A DNA stretch of 64,000 nucleotides, taken from the NCBI RefSeq assembly GCF_900142915.1, contig NZ_FRCM01000014.1, positions 21,284 to 85,283 on the forward strand, written 5' to 3'. Source of the DNA: Mucilaginibacter sp. OK098. Its GTDB lineage: Bacteria > Bacteroidota > Bacteroidia > Sphingobacteriales > Sphingobacteriaceae. Both the position numbers and the translations under genes were made by a program. The number at the start of each line of letters is the position of its first letter. Position 1 is the first letter of the stretch. Below are positions 17,137 to 26,737 of this stretch, piece by piece. The notes under the pieces are model-generated. The model worked only from the letters and a program-made list of their open reading frames with translations, made no database searches and was not told where the DNA came from.

Positions 17137-20058
17137 ATGTTAATTAAGAAAAATGCTTTATTAATTATTGTATTCCTTGCTTTAACCTGCCCGGTTATTG
17201 CGCAGCCAACTATTGGGATCCCGGCTATTAAAAATTATACTCATGCCGATTATGATGCGGCTACAGAAATTTGGGATATTAACCAGGACAAAAACGGTAT
17301 TCTTTACTTCGCCAATAACGACGGGTTATTATCTTTCGACGGAAGCCATTGGAAAATTTACCAAATGCCCAACAAGGCTGCCATTAAATCATTAGCGATT
17401 GATGCATCCGGAAAGATCTATTGCGGTGGGCAGGATGAGATCGGTTATTTTTTCCCTGACAGGGATGGTATCCTGAAATTTCATTCATTAAAAAACCTAC
17501 TGCCCCAAAAAGCCCGGCAATTTGCGGATATATGGAATGTTGTCCTTTTTAATAACGAGGTGTTCTTTCGTACTATCGAGTGCATTTTTGAACTAAAAGA
17601 TAATGAGATAAAAACATTTGATGCACCCGGGGGCTGGCGCATGCTGTCAAAGGCAGGCCCGCAATTGTATGCAGACGATAAAGACTCGGGTTTCATGATC
17701 TTCAGAGGTAACCAATGGCAACACTGCTGCGGCACATTGCCAACAGCCAGCTTGCAGGTAACCGGAATAATTGAATACAAGGAAGATACACTGCTTGTTA
17801 CTACATTAAAAAAGGGACTGTTTTTATTAACAGGCTCATCCCTTATCAAAAAAAGCACGGCAATTGATAATATTTTAAATAACGACCTGGTTGCCTGCAC
17901 AAAAAAGATAGGAGATGACAGGTATGCCATAGCCAGTGCTGCAAAAGGCCTTTTTATAATTGATGGAAAGGGAAACCTGGTTGAGCGCATTTCAAACAAC
18001 GAAGGCCTGCAAAATAACAACATCCATGCGGTGCTGATTGATCATGATAAAAACCTATGGCTTGGCCTCGAAGACGGGCTCGATTTTATAAACTATAACA
18101 CATCGGTTAAGCATATTTATCCGGAGAAAGAAAACCAGTTAAAAAGCAATGCCGCAATTGTATTTGATAAAAAACTGTTTATCGGCACATCAAATGGCTT
18201 GTACAGCATTCCGCTTGATGAGCAGCAAAATGACATCAGCAAATGCAAAGGAACTTTTACCGAGGTTGACAACACCAGGGGCCAGGTATGGAGCTTTAGC
18301 GAAATAGATCACAACCTTATTATAGGGCACCAGGATGGCGTTATGCTATTGCGTAACAACCATACAGAATCAATATATACCGGGCAGGGGGCCTGGATGT
18401 TTAAACCAATCCCCAACTCGCACGATATTATTACCAGCACCTATACAGGCTTACAGCTTTTGCAGACCGCTAATGGCAATTTCACTAATGCCGGAAAAAT
18501 TTCAGGGATCTACGAGTCCCTGTCAACCATTGCCAGGGATAATAACAACATTATATGGGCATCACATCCATACAGGGGCATCTATAAGATCCAGCTTTCG
18601 CCCGATAGAAAAAAGATTGCTATCTATACGCAGTATACTGAAAAAAGCGGACTCCCTTCCATTCTGAACAACCATGTATATTCCATAAAAAATAAAATTA
18701 TTGCCGGTACTGAAAAGGGCATTTTTGAGTACAGCGCTGTTAATAACAAATTTATCCGCTCTGCTTATTTCAATCCTATTTTTGGCGATGCCGTTATTGA
18801 GTACCTTACGGAAGACAAGGGCGGCAACATCTGGTTTATCAGCAATCAGCGGGTTGGTGTTATTGATTTTACAAAGCCATCGGCAAATAAACCATATAAT
18901 GTTATCTATTTCCCCGAACTGGCCGGTCAAATGGTGAAGGGATCGGGGTTTATATATCCTTATGATGCGGAAAATATATTTGTAGGCTCAACCAATGGGG
19001 TATTCCATTTAAACTACCGGCAGTATGTTTCTACTGAAAGCAAGCTAAATGTATTGTTAACCACGGTTAAAACAATTGCCGAAAAGGACAGTCTTATTTT
19101 TGGTGGTTATTTTATGAAAAACAACCGGATAATCGATGTTCAACACACCAAACATATCCCCACTGTAACCAATCACTGGAACTCATTCCACTTTGAATAT
19201 TCATCAACCTTATTTGCTCAAAAAAGCAATGAGGAGTTTACTTATAAGTTGATTGGGTTTGATAAAGACTGGTCAAATTGGTCGGTAAAAACCGAGAAGG
19301 ATTATACAAATTTGCCATATGGTACTTATACATTCTCGGTAAAAGCGCGTAACAACCTGGGTAATGCGTCTGCCCCGGTAAACTACACATTTAAAGTTGA
19401 GCCTGCATCCTATCAAACCCCCTGGGCATATTTCTTTTATGTTTTGATAATAACCTGCGCCATTTTCGCAGCGGCAAGAGCGCAGCACAAAAAATTCAAA
19501 GCGCATCAAAAAAGACACGAGGATGAGCAAAAAAGACTTCAATACTTACACAGCCTTGAGCTCGACAGGAACGAAAAAGAGATCATCGCCCTTAAGAATG
19601 ATAACCTTGAAACAGAAATAAATTATAAAAACAAAGAGCTGGCCACGCTAACCATGCACCTTGTTGATAGAGGCCGTTTGCTGCTGAACATTAAGGATGA
19701 GCTAATGGCATTAACAAAGAAGCTAAGCATTCCTGATCCGGTTTACCAATTCAGGAGTGTATTTAAGTTATTGAGCGATACCGATAAAAACGACGATGAC
19801 TGGAACCATTTTGCCATCTACTTTGACCAGGTACATAATAACTTCCTGAGCACTATGAAAACCAAATTCCCGGGCCTTAGCTCAACCGATTTAAAACTTT
19901 GTGCCTATTTAAGGCTTAACCTCACATCAAAAGAAATAGCACAACTGCTTAATATCTCTCTTAAGGGTGTTGAGATCAGCAGGTACCGCGTACGTAAAAA
20001 GCTAAACCTTTCAACAGATGTGCATCTGTATGATTTTTTGATAGATATAACTAATTAA
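17137..20058 (+). CDS. Transmembrane one-component regulator: propeller sensor, Y_Y_Y domain, TM, LuxR-type HTH
   Basis: 973 residues. A signal-like N-terminus ending VIAQ is followed by two-component-regulator-propeller repeats (about 30-680; typical blades are IWDINQDKNGILYFANNDGL, NNIHAVLIDHDKNLWLGLEDGL and DKGGNIWFISNQRVGVID), a Y_Y_Y domain (about 686-755; TYKLIGFDKDWSNWSV and LPYGTYTFSVKARN), one membrane helix (about 761-780), a charged coiled coil (to ~850) and a LuxR/GerE-type helix-turn-helix (about 914-961; LTSKEIAQLLNISLKGVEISRYRVRKKL). There is no histidine kinase or receiver domain, so periplasmic ligand binding appears to be linked directly to DNA binding at the membrane. It probably regulates the nearby SusCD/ThuA genes. 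Its TAA overlaps the convergent CPBP gene by 4 bases. Confidence 0.88.
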   Translation: MLIKKNALLIIVFLALTCPVIAQPTIGIPAIKNYTHADYDAATEIWDINQDKNGILYFANNDGLLSFDGSHWKIYQMPNKAAIKSLAIDASGKIYCGGQDEIGYFFPDRDGILKFHSLKNLLPQKARQFADIWNVVLFNNEVFFRTIECIFELKDNEIKTFDAPGGWRMLSKAGPQLYADDKDSGFMIFRGNQWQHCCGTLPTASLQVTGIIEYKEDTLLVTTLKKGLFLLTGSSLIKKSTAIDNILNNDLVACTKKIGDDRYAIASAAKGLFIIDGKGNLVERISNNEGLQNNNIHAVLIDHDKNLWLGLEDGLDFINYNTSVKHIYPEKENQLKSNAAIVFDKKLFIGTSNGLYSIPLDEQQNDISKCKGTFTEVDNTRGQVWSFSEIDHNLIIGHQDGVMLLRNNHTESIYTGQGAWMFKPIPNSHDIITSTYTGLQLLQTANGNFTNAGKISGIYESLSTIARDNNNIIWASHPYRGIYKIQLSPDRKKIAIYTQYTEKSGLPSILNNHVYSIKNKIIAGTEKGIFEYSAVNNKFIRSAYFNPIFGDAVIEYLTEDKGGNIWFISNQRVGVIDFTKPSANKPYNVIYFPELAGQMVKGSGFIYPYDAENIFVGSTNGVFHLNYRQYVSTESKLNVLLTTVKTIAEKDSLIFGGYFMKNNRIIDVQHTKHIPTVTNHWNSFHFEYSSTLFAQKSNEEFTYKLIGFDKDWSNWSVKTEKDYTNLPYGTYTFSVKARNNLGNASAPVNYTFKVEPASYQTPWAYFFYVLIITCAIFAAARAQHKKFKAHQKRHEDEQKRLQYLHSLELDRNEKEIIALKNDNLETEINYKNKELATLTMHLVDRGRLLLNIKDELMALTKKLSIPDPVYQFRSVFKLLSDTDKNDDDWNHFAIYFDQVHNNFLSTMKTKFPGLSSTDLKLCAYLRLNLTSKEIAQLLNISLKGVEISRYRVRKKLNLSTDVHLYDFLIDITN

Positions 20059-20963
20059 GCTATTTTATAATCCTGGCTAAGTTGGTTGCTATCATCCCCA
20101 AATTGCTTTAATTCCCCTCTCCTGCTCCAAAAATAAATTGCGGCAATAAAACAGATAACCGGGAGCACAGCGCCAAACTCATCAATAAAATATTTGGTGT
20201 GTCCGGTATCTTTTGTAAGCGGCGTGAAAAAATTCTGGATAAACAGGTTGTGGCTTGCATGCAGTATGGCCCCTGTCCATAAGCTGCCTGACTTTAGCCG
20301 GAACCAGGTAAAAACAAAGCTGATGCTTACCACCATAACTGTAAAACAGGTAAGCCCGTACCAGGCGGGAGTGCCGCTGTTATAATCGGCAAAAATAAGG
20401 ATCGGGAAATGCCAAAAGGCCCATATAAAGCCTACAATTAATGAGGTTTTGGTATAGTTGGCGTTTTTATACAGTTCTGGCACCAAAAATCCGCGCCAGC
20501 CAATTTCCTCGCCAAGGCCGGTCGACAGGCTTCCAGCCATTCCTATTATCCCTGTAAAAACAAAATAAAGCAATATGACCAGTCCATTTGGCAAATGATC
20601 CCACCCGAATGATTTTGCTATTTGCGTAACGGCTTCTGTATTATAAAAGCTACCCCAGCCGGTTATCCAGATTACTAAATAGGCCACAAGGCTGTAAATC
20701 AAAGGCACCAAATAGGCCCATAACATATAATGTGGGTTATTCCACCCGCCCCAGCCAAGGGCTGCAATTTTTCGTTTTAGTATTTTACTGGTTATAAAAG
20801 CCGACATGGCGGGTGCCCACATTAATCCGGTAACATAAAGGCCATATCCGCTGCCAAGTTTACCCGTATGGATCACCAAAAAATAATAAATGGAACTTAT
20901 GCCAAATGTTATCAATAAAAATAAAGCAATGGCTTTACGGTTTTGGCTTACAGGTTGTTCCAT
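20055..20963 (-). CDS. CPBP family intramembrane metalloprotease (Abi/CAAX-like)
   Basis: 302 residues and about eight hydrophobic segments. The CPBP motifs are present: EEIGWRGFLVPELY (EExxxR), FIWAFWHFPILIFADYN (FxxxH) and a third His motif ILHASHNLFIQN. These form the metal and active site within the membrane. Bacterial members include bacteriocin-immunity, regulated proteolysis and unknown functions. It is convergent with the regulator upstream, overlapping its stop by TTAA, and nothing adjacent suggests a substrate. Confidence 0.85.
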   Translation of the reverse strand: MEQPVSQNRKAIALFLLITFGISSIYYFLVIHTGKLGSGYGLYVTGLMWAPAMSAFITSKILKRKIAALGWGGWNNPHYMLWAYLVPLIYSLVAYLVIWITGWGSFYNTEAVTQIAKSFGWDHLPNGLVILLYFVFTGIIGMAGSLSTGLGEEIGWRGFLVPELYKNANYTKTSLIVGFIWAFWHFPILIFADYNSGTPAWYGLTCFTVMVVSISFVFTWFRLKSGSLWTGAILHASHNLFIQNFFTPLTKDTGHTKYFIDEFGAVLPVICFIAAIYFWSRRGELKQFGDDSNQLSQDYKIA

Positions 20964-21045
20964 ATAGGGTAAAGGTTTTTATGATAATGAATATTACAAT
21001 AAATGTAAATAAAATCAATCAACAAAAAAGATAACCGAATTTTAT

Positions 21046-22122
21046 TTACTGCACCGTTACCGCGTCATCAACCAATTTTTTCAGTTCAAAATAACGTTCG
21101 TTCCGGCCTGTATTTTTTATATAGAAGGTCATTAAAAAGGCCGCGTATTTTTTATTGTTATTTACCCACGGAAAACTGCCGAATAACCCCGGACTGCTAA
21201 CTGTATTATCGCCCATTGTCCATTCGCCGTATCCATAGCCCAAACCTTTTGCCTCTGCTGGCGCAAAAGCAATTTTCACATCAGGCGTAATGCGGTTAAC
21301 CTGCATTTGGGCTATGCTGTTTTCGCCCAGGATCCTTTTGTTATTGAACACGCCTTTGTTCATTATCATTACTAAAAAATTAAGATAATCTTCAGGTGTG
21401 CTTATGGCCCCACCTGCGGGCAAAGCAACTTTGCCTTTCCCAAAATCGGTGTTCTTCATGTTTAGCGGACCAGTAATTCTTTCGGCAAATAATGTTTCAA
21501 AGCTTTTGCCGCTAATCTTTTCTAAAACTGCCCCGGCAATTTGCAGGCCTACATTGCTGTAATGAAATGTTTTGCCAAGTTCACCCTCCATCGGCATTTT
21601 TGCTATATTTTCAATTGCATCATCCATGCTGTTTTCCGCTTTCATCTCTTTCAGGCTTTCTTCCAGCTTTGGCGCTTCAATCCCTGTTAAGTGCGAAAGG
21701 CATTGGCTAATGGTAATGTTTCCTTTGCCATGCTGCGACAATACCGGCAAATATTTGCCAACGGTATCGGTAAGCTTTAATTTACCTTCATCAACAAAGG
21801 TCATAATCAGTGCTGCGCTATACCATTTACTGCAACTTGCTACAGGCAAACGGGTTGATGATGTATAATCATCCACGTCAGCAGTTTTCCCCTGCTTTTT
21901 TGCGAAATACCTGTTGGCTATCTTTTGCCGCATGTTCATTTCATTTACCGAATGCGTATATATGACTTGCCCATTTTTATAGATCATTAAAATAGAGCGC
22001 CCACCCATTTCGCGGGTGTTTTCCGCAAGCCAGGCATCTGCTTTTTTAAAATCATATTGCGCCCTTGCCTTCCCGAAGCAGATCAGGAGTAAAGCAGTAA
22101 AGAATATTTTTGATAGGTTCAT
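21046..22122 (-). CDS. Serine hydrolase (class C beta-lactamase-like), secreted
   Basis: 358 residues, signal peptide ending GKARAQ. Class C/DD-peptidase motifs are visible: the S-x-x-K motif is SCSK (in LPVASCSKWYSA) and Y-x-N is YSN (FHYSNVGLQIAG). The third K/H-x-G motif is not clear; the region reads SSPGLFGSFPWVNNNKKYAAFLM. The family covers esterases, peptidases and a few true beta-lactamases, so resistance cannot be claimed. It is a single gene, about the family's catalytic-domain length, without the TPR tail seen in the three paralogues at 30.4-34.9 kb. Confidence 0.85.
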   Translation of the reverse strand: MNLSKIFFTALLLICFGKARAQYDFKKADAWLAENTREMGGRSILMIYKNGQVIYTHSVNEMNMRQKIANRYFAKKQGKTADVDDYTSSTRLPVASCSKWYSAALIMTFVDEGKLKLTDTVGKYLPVLSQHGKGNITISQCLSHLTGIEAPKLEESLKEMKAENSMDDAIENIAKMPMEGELGKTFHYSNVGLQIAGAVLEKISGKSFETLFAERITGPLNMKNTDFGKGKVALPAGGAISTPEDYLNFLVMIMNKGVFNNKRILGENSIAQMQVNRITPDVKIAFAPAEAKGLGYGYGEWTMGDNTVSSPGLFGSFPWVNNNKKYAAFLMTFYIKNTGRNERYFELKKLVDDAVTVQ

Positions 22123-22258
22123 TGTTATTGAAATTATAAACTAAACTTACCTAAAATACTGATTAAATGGTTAAAAGATCAGGGTAAAATAGTTAAAGTA
22201 AGGGTTAAGCTATCAATACAACGAGGGAGGGGGGAATGATGTAAGATTAATTAAAATA

Positions 22259-22371
22259 TGTCATTGCGAGCGTAGCGCGGCAACCGCACGCTGTGCACAA
22301 CCGCTAATGCAAGTTCTACACCTTTCTACCCGCTCTGTATAATTCGCGATTGCTTCGTTACAGCAATGACA
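22259..22371 (+). repeat. MITE/REP-like element, copy B (113 bp)
   Basis: Begins TGTCATTGCGAGCG and ends GATTGCTTCGTTACAGCAATGACA, so the inverted ends are imperfect in this copy. The interior GCAAGTTCTACACCTTTC then CGCTCTGTATAATTCG matches copy C at 41810-41921 and the complement of copy A. It ends 6 bases before the stop codon of the - strand DUF4249 gene. Confidence 0.85.
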
Positions 22372-22377
22372 TGATGG

Positions 22378-23169
22378 TTACAGCACATTAAAGCTCAACG
22401 TATCGGCTTGCATGGCGGTAAATATTCCAAACCCGTTTACCACGTTGGTTGGGGTATTTACCAAGTTTTGCGATGTCGACCTGCTGGTATTGCTTTTTAA
22501 CAGATCAATATACTCCTGGTTAACCCGCAGCAATATCACCTTATAATGCCCGTAAAAAGGGAAAATATTGGGCGTTACATAATATACGGATTTGCGTTCG
22601 GTATTTATTTCAAAATCCGTTATTGTATTGTTTCCCCGGTTGTTCAGGGGAAAGGAAATACCGTCAGGATTTTTAAAAACAAGTACGTGATTTATTGAGT
22701 CAGGGTTAGTCCAGGTAAACCTATTGATTGTATCGGGGACGCTATTGGGAGTTGATGCCCCTGCAACACTAACAGATATATATTGAGTTGCAAAACCCTC
22801 GGGCTTAGCAGGCATAATAGTTTTTGCAGTTACTGTATTAGCCAGGTATTTAAAAGTTAGGGTATAGGTTTTACCTGTTGTTAAAAAGGTAGTATCGCTG
22901 TAAGTGTAAGTTCCTTTTGCACTTTCTGTTAACTGTACTGTGTTGCTGCCATCAAAAACCGTAAGCTGCAACCCGGTTATGGCGGCCCCGTATTTAGCCG
23001 TATCTGTTAATGATTTTTGCTGATAAAGCTTCACCGAAAGCGGATGCCCCGCCAACAGGTAGGCTTCCACTACAGGTAAAGTGGTGGTAGTATTTGCGGT
23101 ATCTTTCTTACAAGAGAATAGCAGGAGCATTGCTCCGAGGGCTAAAAGCAGGTATTTTTTTATTTCCAT
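22378..23169 (-). CDS. DUF4249-like lipoprotein paired with a TonB receptor
   Basis: 263 residues, lipoprotein signal with lipobox LFSC (Cys20). The body is beta-rich with the DUF4249 look: VVEAYLLAGHPLSVKLYQQKSL near the N-terminus, a GLQLTVFDGSNTVQLTE strand pair, the YSDTTFLTTGKTYTLTFKY repeat and TAKTIMPAKPEGF. DUF4249 proteins are Bacteroidota surface or periplasmic lipoproteins nearly always encoded just after a TonB receptor. Here the start overlaps the receptor's stop by 10 bases, so translation is probably coupled. Biochemical role unknown; a SusD-like accessory role is inference. Confidence 0.75.
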   Translation of the reverse strand: MEIKKYLLLALGAMLLLFSCKKDTANTTTTLPVVEAYLLAGHPLSVKLYQQKSLTDTAKYGAAITGLQLTVFDGSNTVQLTESAKGTYTYSDTTFLTTGKTYTLTFKYLANTVTAKTIMPAKPEGFATQYISVSVAGASTPNSVPDTINRFTWTNPDSINHVLVFKNPDGISFPLNNRGNNTITDFEINTERKSVYYVTPNIFPFYGHYKVILLRVNQEYIDLLKSNTSRSTSQNLVNTPTNVVNGFGIFTAMQADTLSFNVL

Positions 23170-25919
23170 CTTAAACTAAGGGTAAGGTTAGGCGTAAAGC
23201 CCAGGTAATTAACATCAGTAGTAATAGCCGCGTTATTTTGCAGCTGGTATTCCTTGTACCAAATGTTTGTATGGTTATATACATTGAAAAGGGATAAACC
23301 GATACTGCCTACTTTATCGCCGTTTATTTTGATCAAGTCGTAAGTGGCCGAAAGATCAAGTCGGTGATAATCAGGAAGGCGCTCGGCATTTTTGCCGCTT
23401 ACGTTGTATGATGTTGAGCTGTTTCCATCAATAGTATTGATGGTATAGGTTGAAAGCGGTGCGGTATAAGGATGCCCAGTACTGAAAATAAAGACTGCAG
23501 AGAAATTCCACCGGTAATAGTGGTACATATTTATGGCCTTAAATTCATGCCTGATATCCTGGTCGGCCGGATAATAGCTGTTGCCATATGCAGCAAATTT
23601 ATTCTCCGCATCGGCTAATGTATAGCTTAGCCAGCCGGTATACCTGCCCAGCTTCTTTTGCAGTAAAAGTTCAATCCCTTTGGCGCGCCCGGTTCCTTCA
23701 AAAAAATCCTGTTCAATAGTACCGGCATTCCCCGGACTGAACCCTGATTGACGGATTGCATACTGGGTAAGCCCTGAAAGCGTTTTATAATAACCTTCCA
23801 CATCAATCAAAAACTGGTCGTTTTCGTAACTAACGCCGCCCATTATATGCCGCGACATACCTACCGGGATATTCCCGTTGTTGGATAATACCCAAAAGTT
23901 ACGATTGCCATTTACCACGTCTTCCCGGGTAACCTCGTTCATAAACTGGTAAAACTGCCCTGTGGCCGCTTTAAGCGTATAATGATCGCTCAGTACATAG
24001 CTTGCTGAAAAACGGGGTTCAAAATACAATTTACCTGTAGGCTGAAACCAGGTAGTACGTACGCCGGGCTGCAAATGCAGCTTATTATCGGGGTCAATTT
24101 CCAACTCGGTGTAGCCACCACCGGAAAGAGCCGTGTTATGCTCGCTGATCAGTTTGCTGGTATCGTTCTGTATATAATCATAATTAATATGCTGACGCGA
24201 GGCAAATCCACCGTATAATAGCTTCAGTTTATTATCCAGTTGCCACTCCCATTCTGATTTTATGCCGATATCTTTTAAATCATTATTCTCTACCGTTCCA
24301 TTGCTAAAGCTGGTTTGGTTACCATCGGCATCTGTTGTGGTTCCGGAAGTGGTGCGGTTGCGGTCGTTATAATAAGATGAATAAGTAAGATAAGTATTGG
24401 AGTGCAGCTGTTTATTCCATTGGCTAAACCATTTCAGGCTGCTGCCCAGGTTACCGTATTTGGTATAATCGGTAATATTGATATCTCCTGTACTTGAAGT
24501 AAGGAATGATGGAAGCTGCAGTTGCCGGCTGTTATCCGTTATATCAGATCCAGAATACAAGCTCCATGCCAGCGAATTGCTTTTATCTAAATGATAGGTA
24601 TAACGTACATCGGCGTCATAAAAATGGGAAGCCGGGGTGGTTTGTTCTCCAAAACCACCTCCGGGCCCACCAGGCCCTCCACCACCGGGAGAGCCGCTTC
24701 TAACTGTAGAGGTATTAAACTGCTTAAATATCTTATCGTAAAACGGGCCCTGGTATGAGCGGCGGAATGCCACCATCAGGGATGATTTATCGGTTATGGG
24801 TGTTTCTGCAAATACGTTGAAGCTGAGCAGGCTCAAATCAACCCCAAAATTCGCTTCATTTTTATTGCCATCCTTGCCGTTGATCTCGGTAACGCTTGAA
24901 AGCCGGCCACCGTATTTGGAAGAAAAGCCCCCTTTATATAGCTGCACATCTTTTACGGCATTGCTGTTAAATGCGCTGAAAAAACCATAAAGGTGATCAA
25001 CCTGGTAAACGGTAAAGCCGTCAAAAACCACCAGGTTCTGGTCGGGCGTGCCACCTCGGACATAAGCGCCGGATGATGATTCGTTAGTGGCTCCCACCCC
25101 CGGCATCAGCTGGAAAGCCCGCATAATATCTTTTTCGCCTAAACTGGGCAGCTTGTCAAGGTTACCAGGTGACAATTGAAGTACGCCCACTTTTTTAGCG
25201 TCGGTATTCATTACGCCGCTCTTTTTACCATTTATGGTAACCTCATTCAAAGTATTAAGCGCCTTAAACATGCCTATATTTATAGGATTGTTTATGTTTT
25301 TGGCATTCAGCCGTAGGTAATCAGGCTGATAACCTGAATAGGAAACCTCCACCACGCAGGTATCAGAGGGGATACTGAATATAGTGAAGCTTCCGTCTGT
25401 ATTGGTTGAGGCAGAGAGCCCTGTATTTCTGATCTTTACAGTAGCCGAGGGGAGTGATTCGCCCGTGCTTTGGTCGGTGATCCGCCCACTTATAGTAAAA
25501 AGAAAGTGGGCCGGCGGCGCTTTGGGCACTTCAATTGCTACCGCTTTTATTGCGCCCGACGCCGAGCGGTGAAGCTCATTTAGCTTTTTAAGCCGGGCCA
25601 GGTCATCCGTGTTCTGTAAAATATAAATGGTGCCATCGCTTTCAATCCAGTAATGCAGCTTATTATCCCGGCATACCTTTTCAAATACTTCTTTTAGCGA
25701 CTCATTAAAAAAGTGTTCAGCTACATCAAACTGGCTAACCGAGTCGCGTTCAAAAACGATATTTAAATGGTAGTCTGCGGATAAAGTATCCAGCAATAGA
25801 TCAACCGAGCAGGTAAAAAAATGATCTATCCGATTTTTTTTAAGGGTTTTTTGGGTCTGTTGTGCAATGGCCCCGGTACAAAAGCTTGTAATTATAAATA
25901 GGAGTAATAGTTTCTTCAT
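23160..25919 (-). CDS. TonB-dependent receptor with N-terminal STN-like domain
   Basis: 919 residues. Signal peptide ends TGAIAQQ; residues ~35-105 form an STN-like secretin/TonB short N-terminal domain (LDTLSADYHLNIVFERDSV, FEKVCRDNKLHYWIESDGTIYILQN). Next are a carboxypeptidase-regulatory-like domain (about 143-225, GRITDQSTGESLPSATVKI), a plug (about 245-345, MPGVGATNESSSGAYVRGG, LYKGGFSSKYGGRLSSV) and a barrel to the end. An unusual glycine/proline-rich loop (SPGGGGPGGPGGGFG, about 408-424) interrupts an extracellular segment. STN domains often signal to anti-sigma factors, but no FecI/FecR pair is adjacent; the LytS/LytR pair just upstream may instead control it (inference). Confidence 0.92.
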   Translation of the reverse strand: MKKLLLLFIITSFCTGAIAQQTQKTLKKNRIDHFFTCSVDLLLDTLSADYHLNIVFERDSVSQFDVAEHFFNESLKEVFEKVCRDNKLHYWIESDGTIYILQNTDDLARLKKLNELHRSASGAIKAVAIEVPKAPPAHFLFTISGRITDQSTGESLPSATVKIRNTGLSASTNTDGSFTIFSIPSDTCVVEVSYSGYQPDYLRLNAKNINNPINIGMFKALNTLNEVTINGKKSGVMNTDAKKVGVLQLSPGNLDKLPSLGEKDIMRAFQLMPGVGATNESSSGAYVRGGTPDQNLVVFDGFTVYQVDHLYGFFSAFNSNAVKDVQLYKGGFSSKYGGRLSSVTEINGKDGNKNEANFGVDLSLLSFNVFAETPITDKSSLMVAFRRSYQGPFYDKIFKQFNTSTVRSGSPGGGGPGGPGGGFGEQTTPASHFYDADVRYTYHLDKSNSLAWSLYSGSDITDNSRQLQLPSFLTSSTGDINITDYTKYGNLGSSLKWFSQWNKQLHSNTYLTYSSYYNDRNRTTSGTTTDADGNQTSFSNGTVENNDLKDIGIKSEWEWQLDNKLKLLYGGFASRQHINYDYIQNDTSKLISEHNTALSGGGYTELEIDPDNKLHLQPGVRTTWFQPTGKLYFEPRFSASYVLSDHYTLKAATGQFYQFMNEVTREDVVNGNRNFWVLSNNGNIPVGMSRHIMGGVSYENDQFLIDVEGYYKTLSGLTQYAIRQSGFSPGNAGTIEQDFFEGTGRAKGIELLLQKKLGRYTGWLSYTLADAENKFAAYGNSYYPADQDIRHEFKAINMYHYYRWNFSAVFIFSTGHPYTAPLSTYTINTIDGNSSTSYNVSGKNAERLPDYHRLDLSATYDLIKINGDKVGSIGLSLFNVYNHTNIWYKEYQLQNNAAITTDVNYLGFTPNLTLSLRWK

Positions 25920-26023
25920 CCGTTTTCGTTGCTGTCAGCGTCAAATTTGATGCACGCGGACAACAATGAGAAATAAATGAGATAGAAGGCTGGTATTTGT
26001 AGACGAAAGGCATGATTGTGCGT

Positions 26024-26737
26024 TTATGCAAAATCTTTACCGATCATTTTATGGATCCTGTCGCGATAATTGTCGCTTAGTGGCAATTCAGAATGGAGCG
26101 TTTTTATTTTGCCGCGTCGTATCTGCGTTACATAATCTACATTGATGATATAGGATTTATGAACCCGGTAAAATAATTCGACAGGTAACTGAAGCTCAAG
26201 CGCCTTTATGCTGGTACGTGAAAGAACAGGCTTTTGCTGCCCTGCAAGGTTGATCTTTACATAATCCTTTACGCCTTCAATATACTCAATATCGTCAAAA
26301 CTGATCTTGATCAGCGTATAGTCCGAATGGATAAAAAAGTGCTTTTTACCTGGCTGAACCTGCGGAACCGACCCTTTGTTTAACTCGAAATATTGATGCG
26401 CTTTTTGGCAAGCCTTCAAAAAACGATCAAGCGGAACGGGCTTTACCAAATAATCAAGCACATCGAGCTCAAAACCGTCAATTGCAAATTTCTCATAAGC
26501 CGTCACAAAAATTATCATAGGCTTTGTAACCAGGCTTTTAACCAGTTGCAACCCATTAAGCCCGGGCATATGAATATCACAAAACAACAGGTCAACCTGT
26601 TCAGTTTGCAGTATGGCTATTGCCTCTGCAGCAGTCCGACAGCGTCCAATAACCTGGATGTAGTTAACGTGTTTTAAGTTGTCTTCAATAAGGTCAAGCG
26701 CCAAAGGCTCGTCATCAATAAGCAGGCATCGCATCAT
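26024..26737 (-). CDS. LytR/AlgR-type (LytTR) response regulator
   Basis: 237 residues. Receiver domain (about 3-118) with acidic pocket Asp8/Asp9, phospho-acceptor Asp54 (LLFCDIHMPG), Thr in FVTAYEK and Lys in YLVKP. A LytTR DNA-binding domain follows (about 137-235: FFIHSDYTLIKISFDDIEYIEG, LPVELFYRVHKSYIINVDYV). It overlaps the stop of the sensor kinase by 3 bases in the ATGA arrangement, so the two are translationally coupled. It probably regulates neighbouring membrane genes such as the TonB receptor that follows 104 bases downstream. Confidence 0.93.
   Translation of the reverse strand: MMRCLLIDDEPLALDLIEDNLKHVNYIQVIGRCRTAAEAIAILQTEQVDLLFCDIHMPGLNGLQLVKSLVTKPMIIFVTAYEKFAIDGFELDVLDYLVKPVPLDRFLKACQKAHQYFELNKGSVPQVQPGKKHFFIHSDYTLIKISFDDIEYIEGVKDYVKINLAGQQKPVLSRTSIKALELQLPVELFYRVHKSYIINVDYVTQIRRGKIKTLHSELPLSDNYRDRIHKMIGKDFA

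Noticed and set aside
17481..18023. 180-residue - strand ORF
   Set aside because: Antisense within the propeller regulator gene, whose repeats are convincing.
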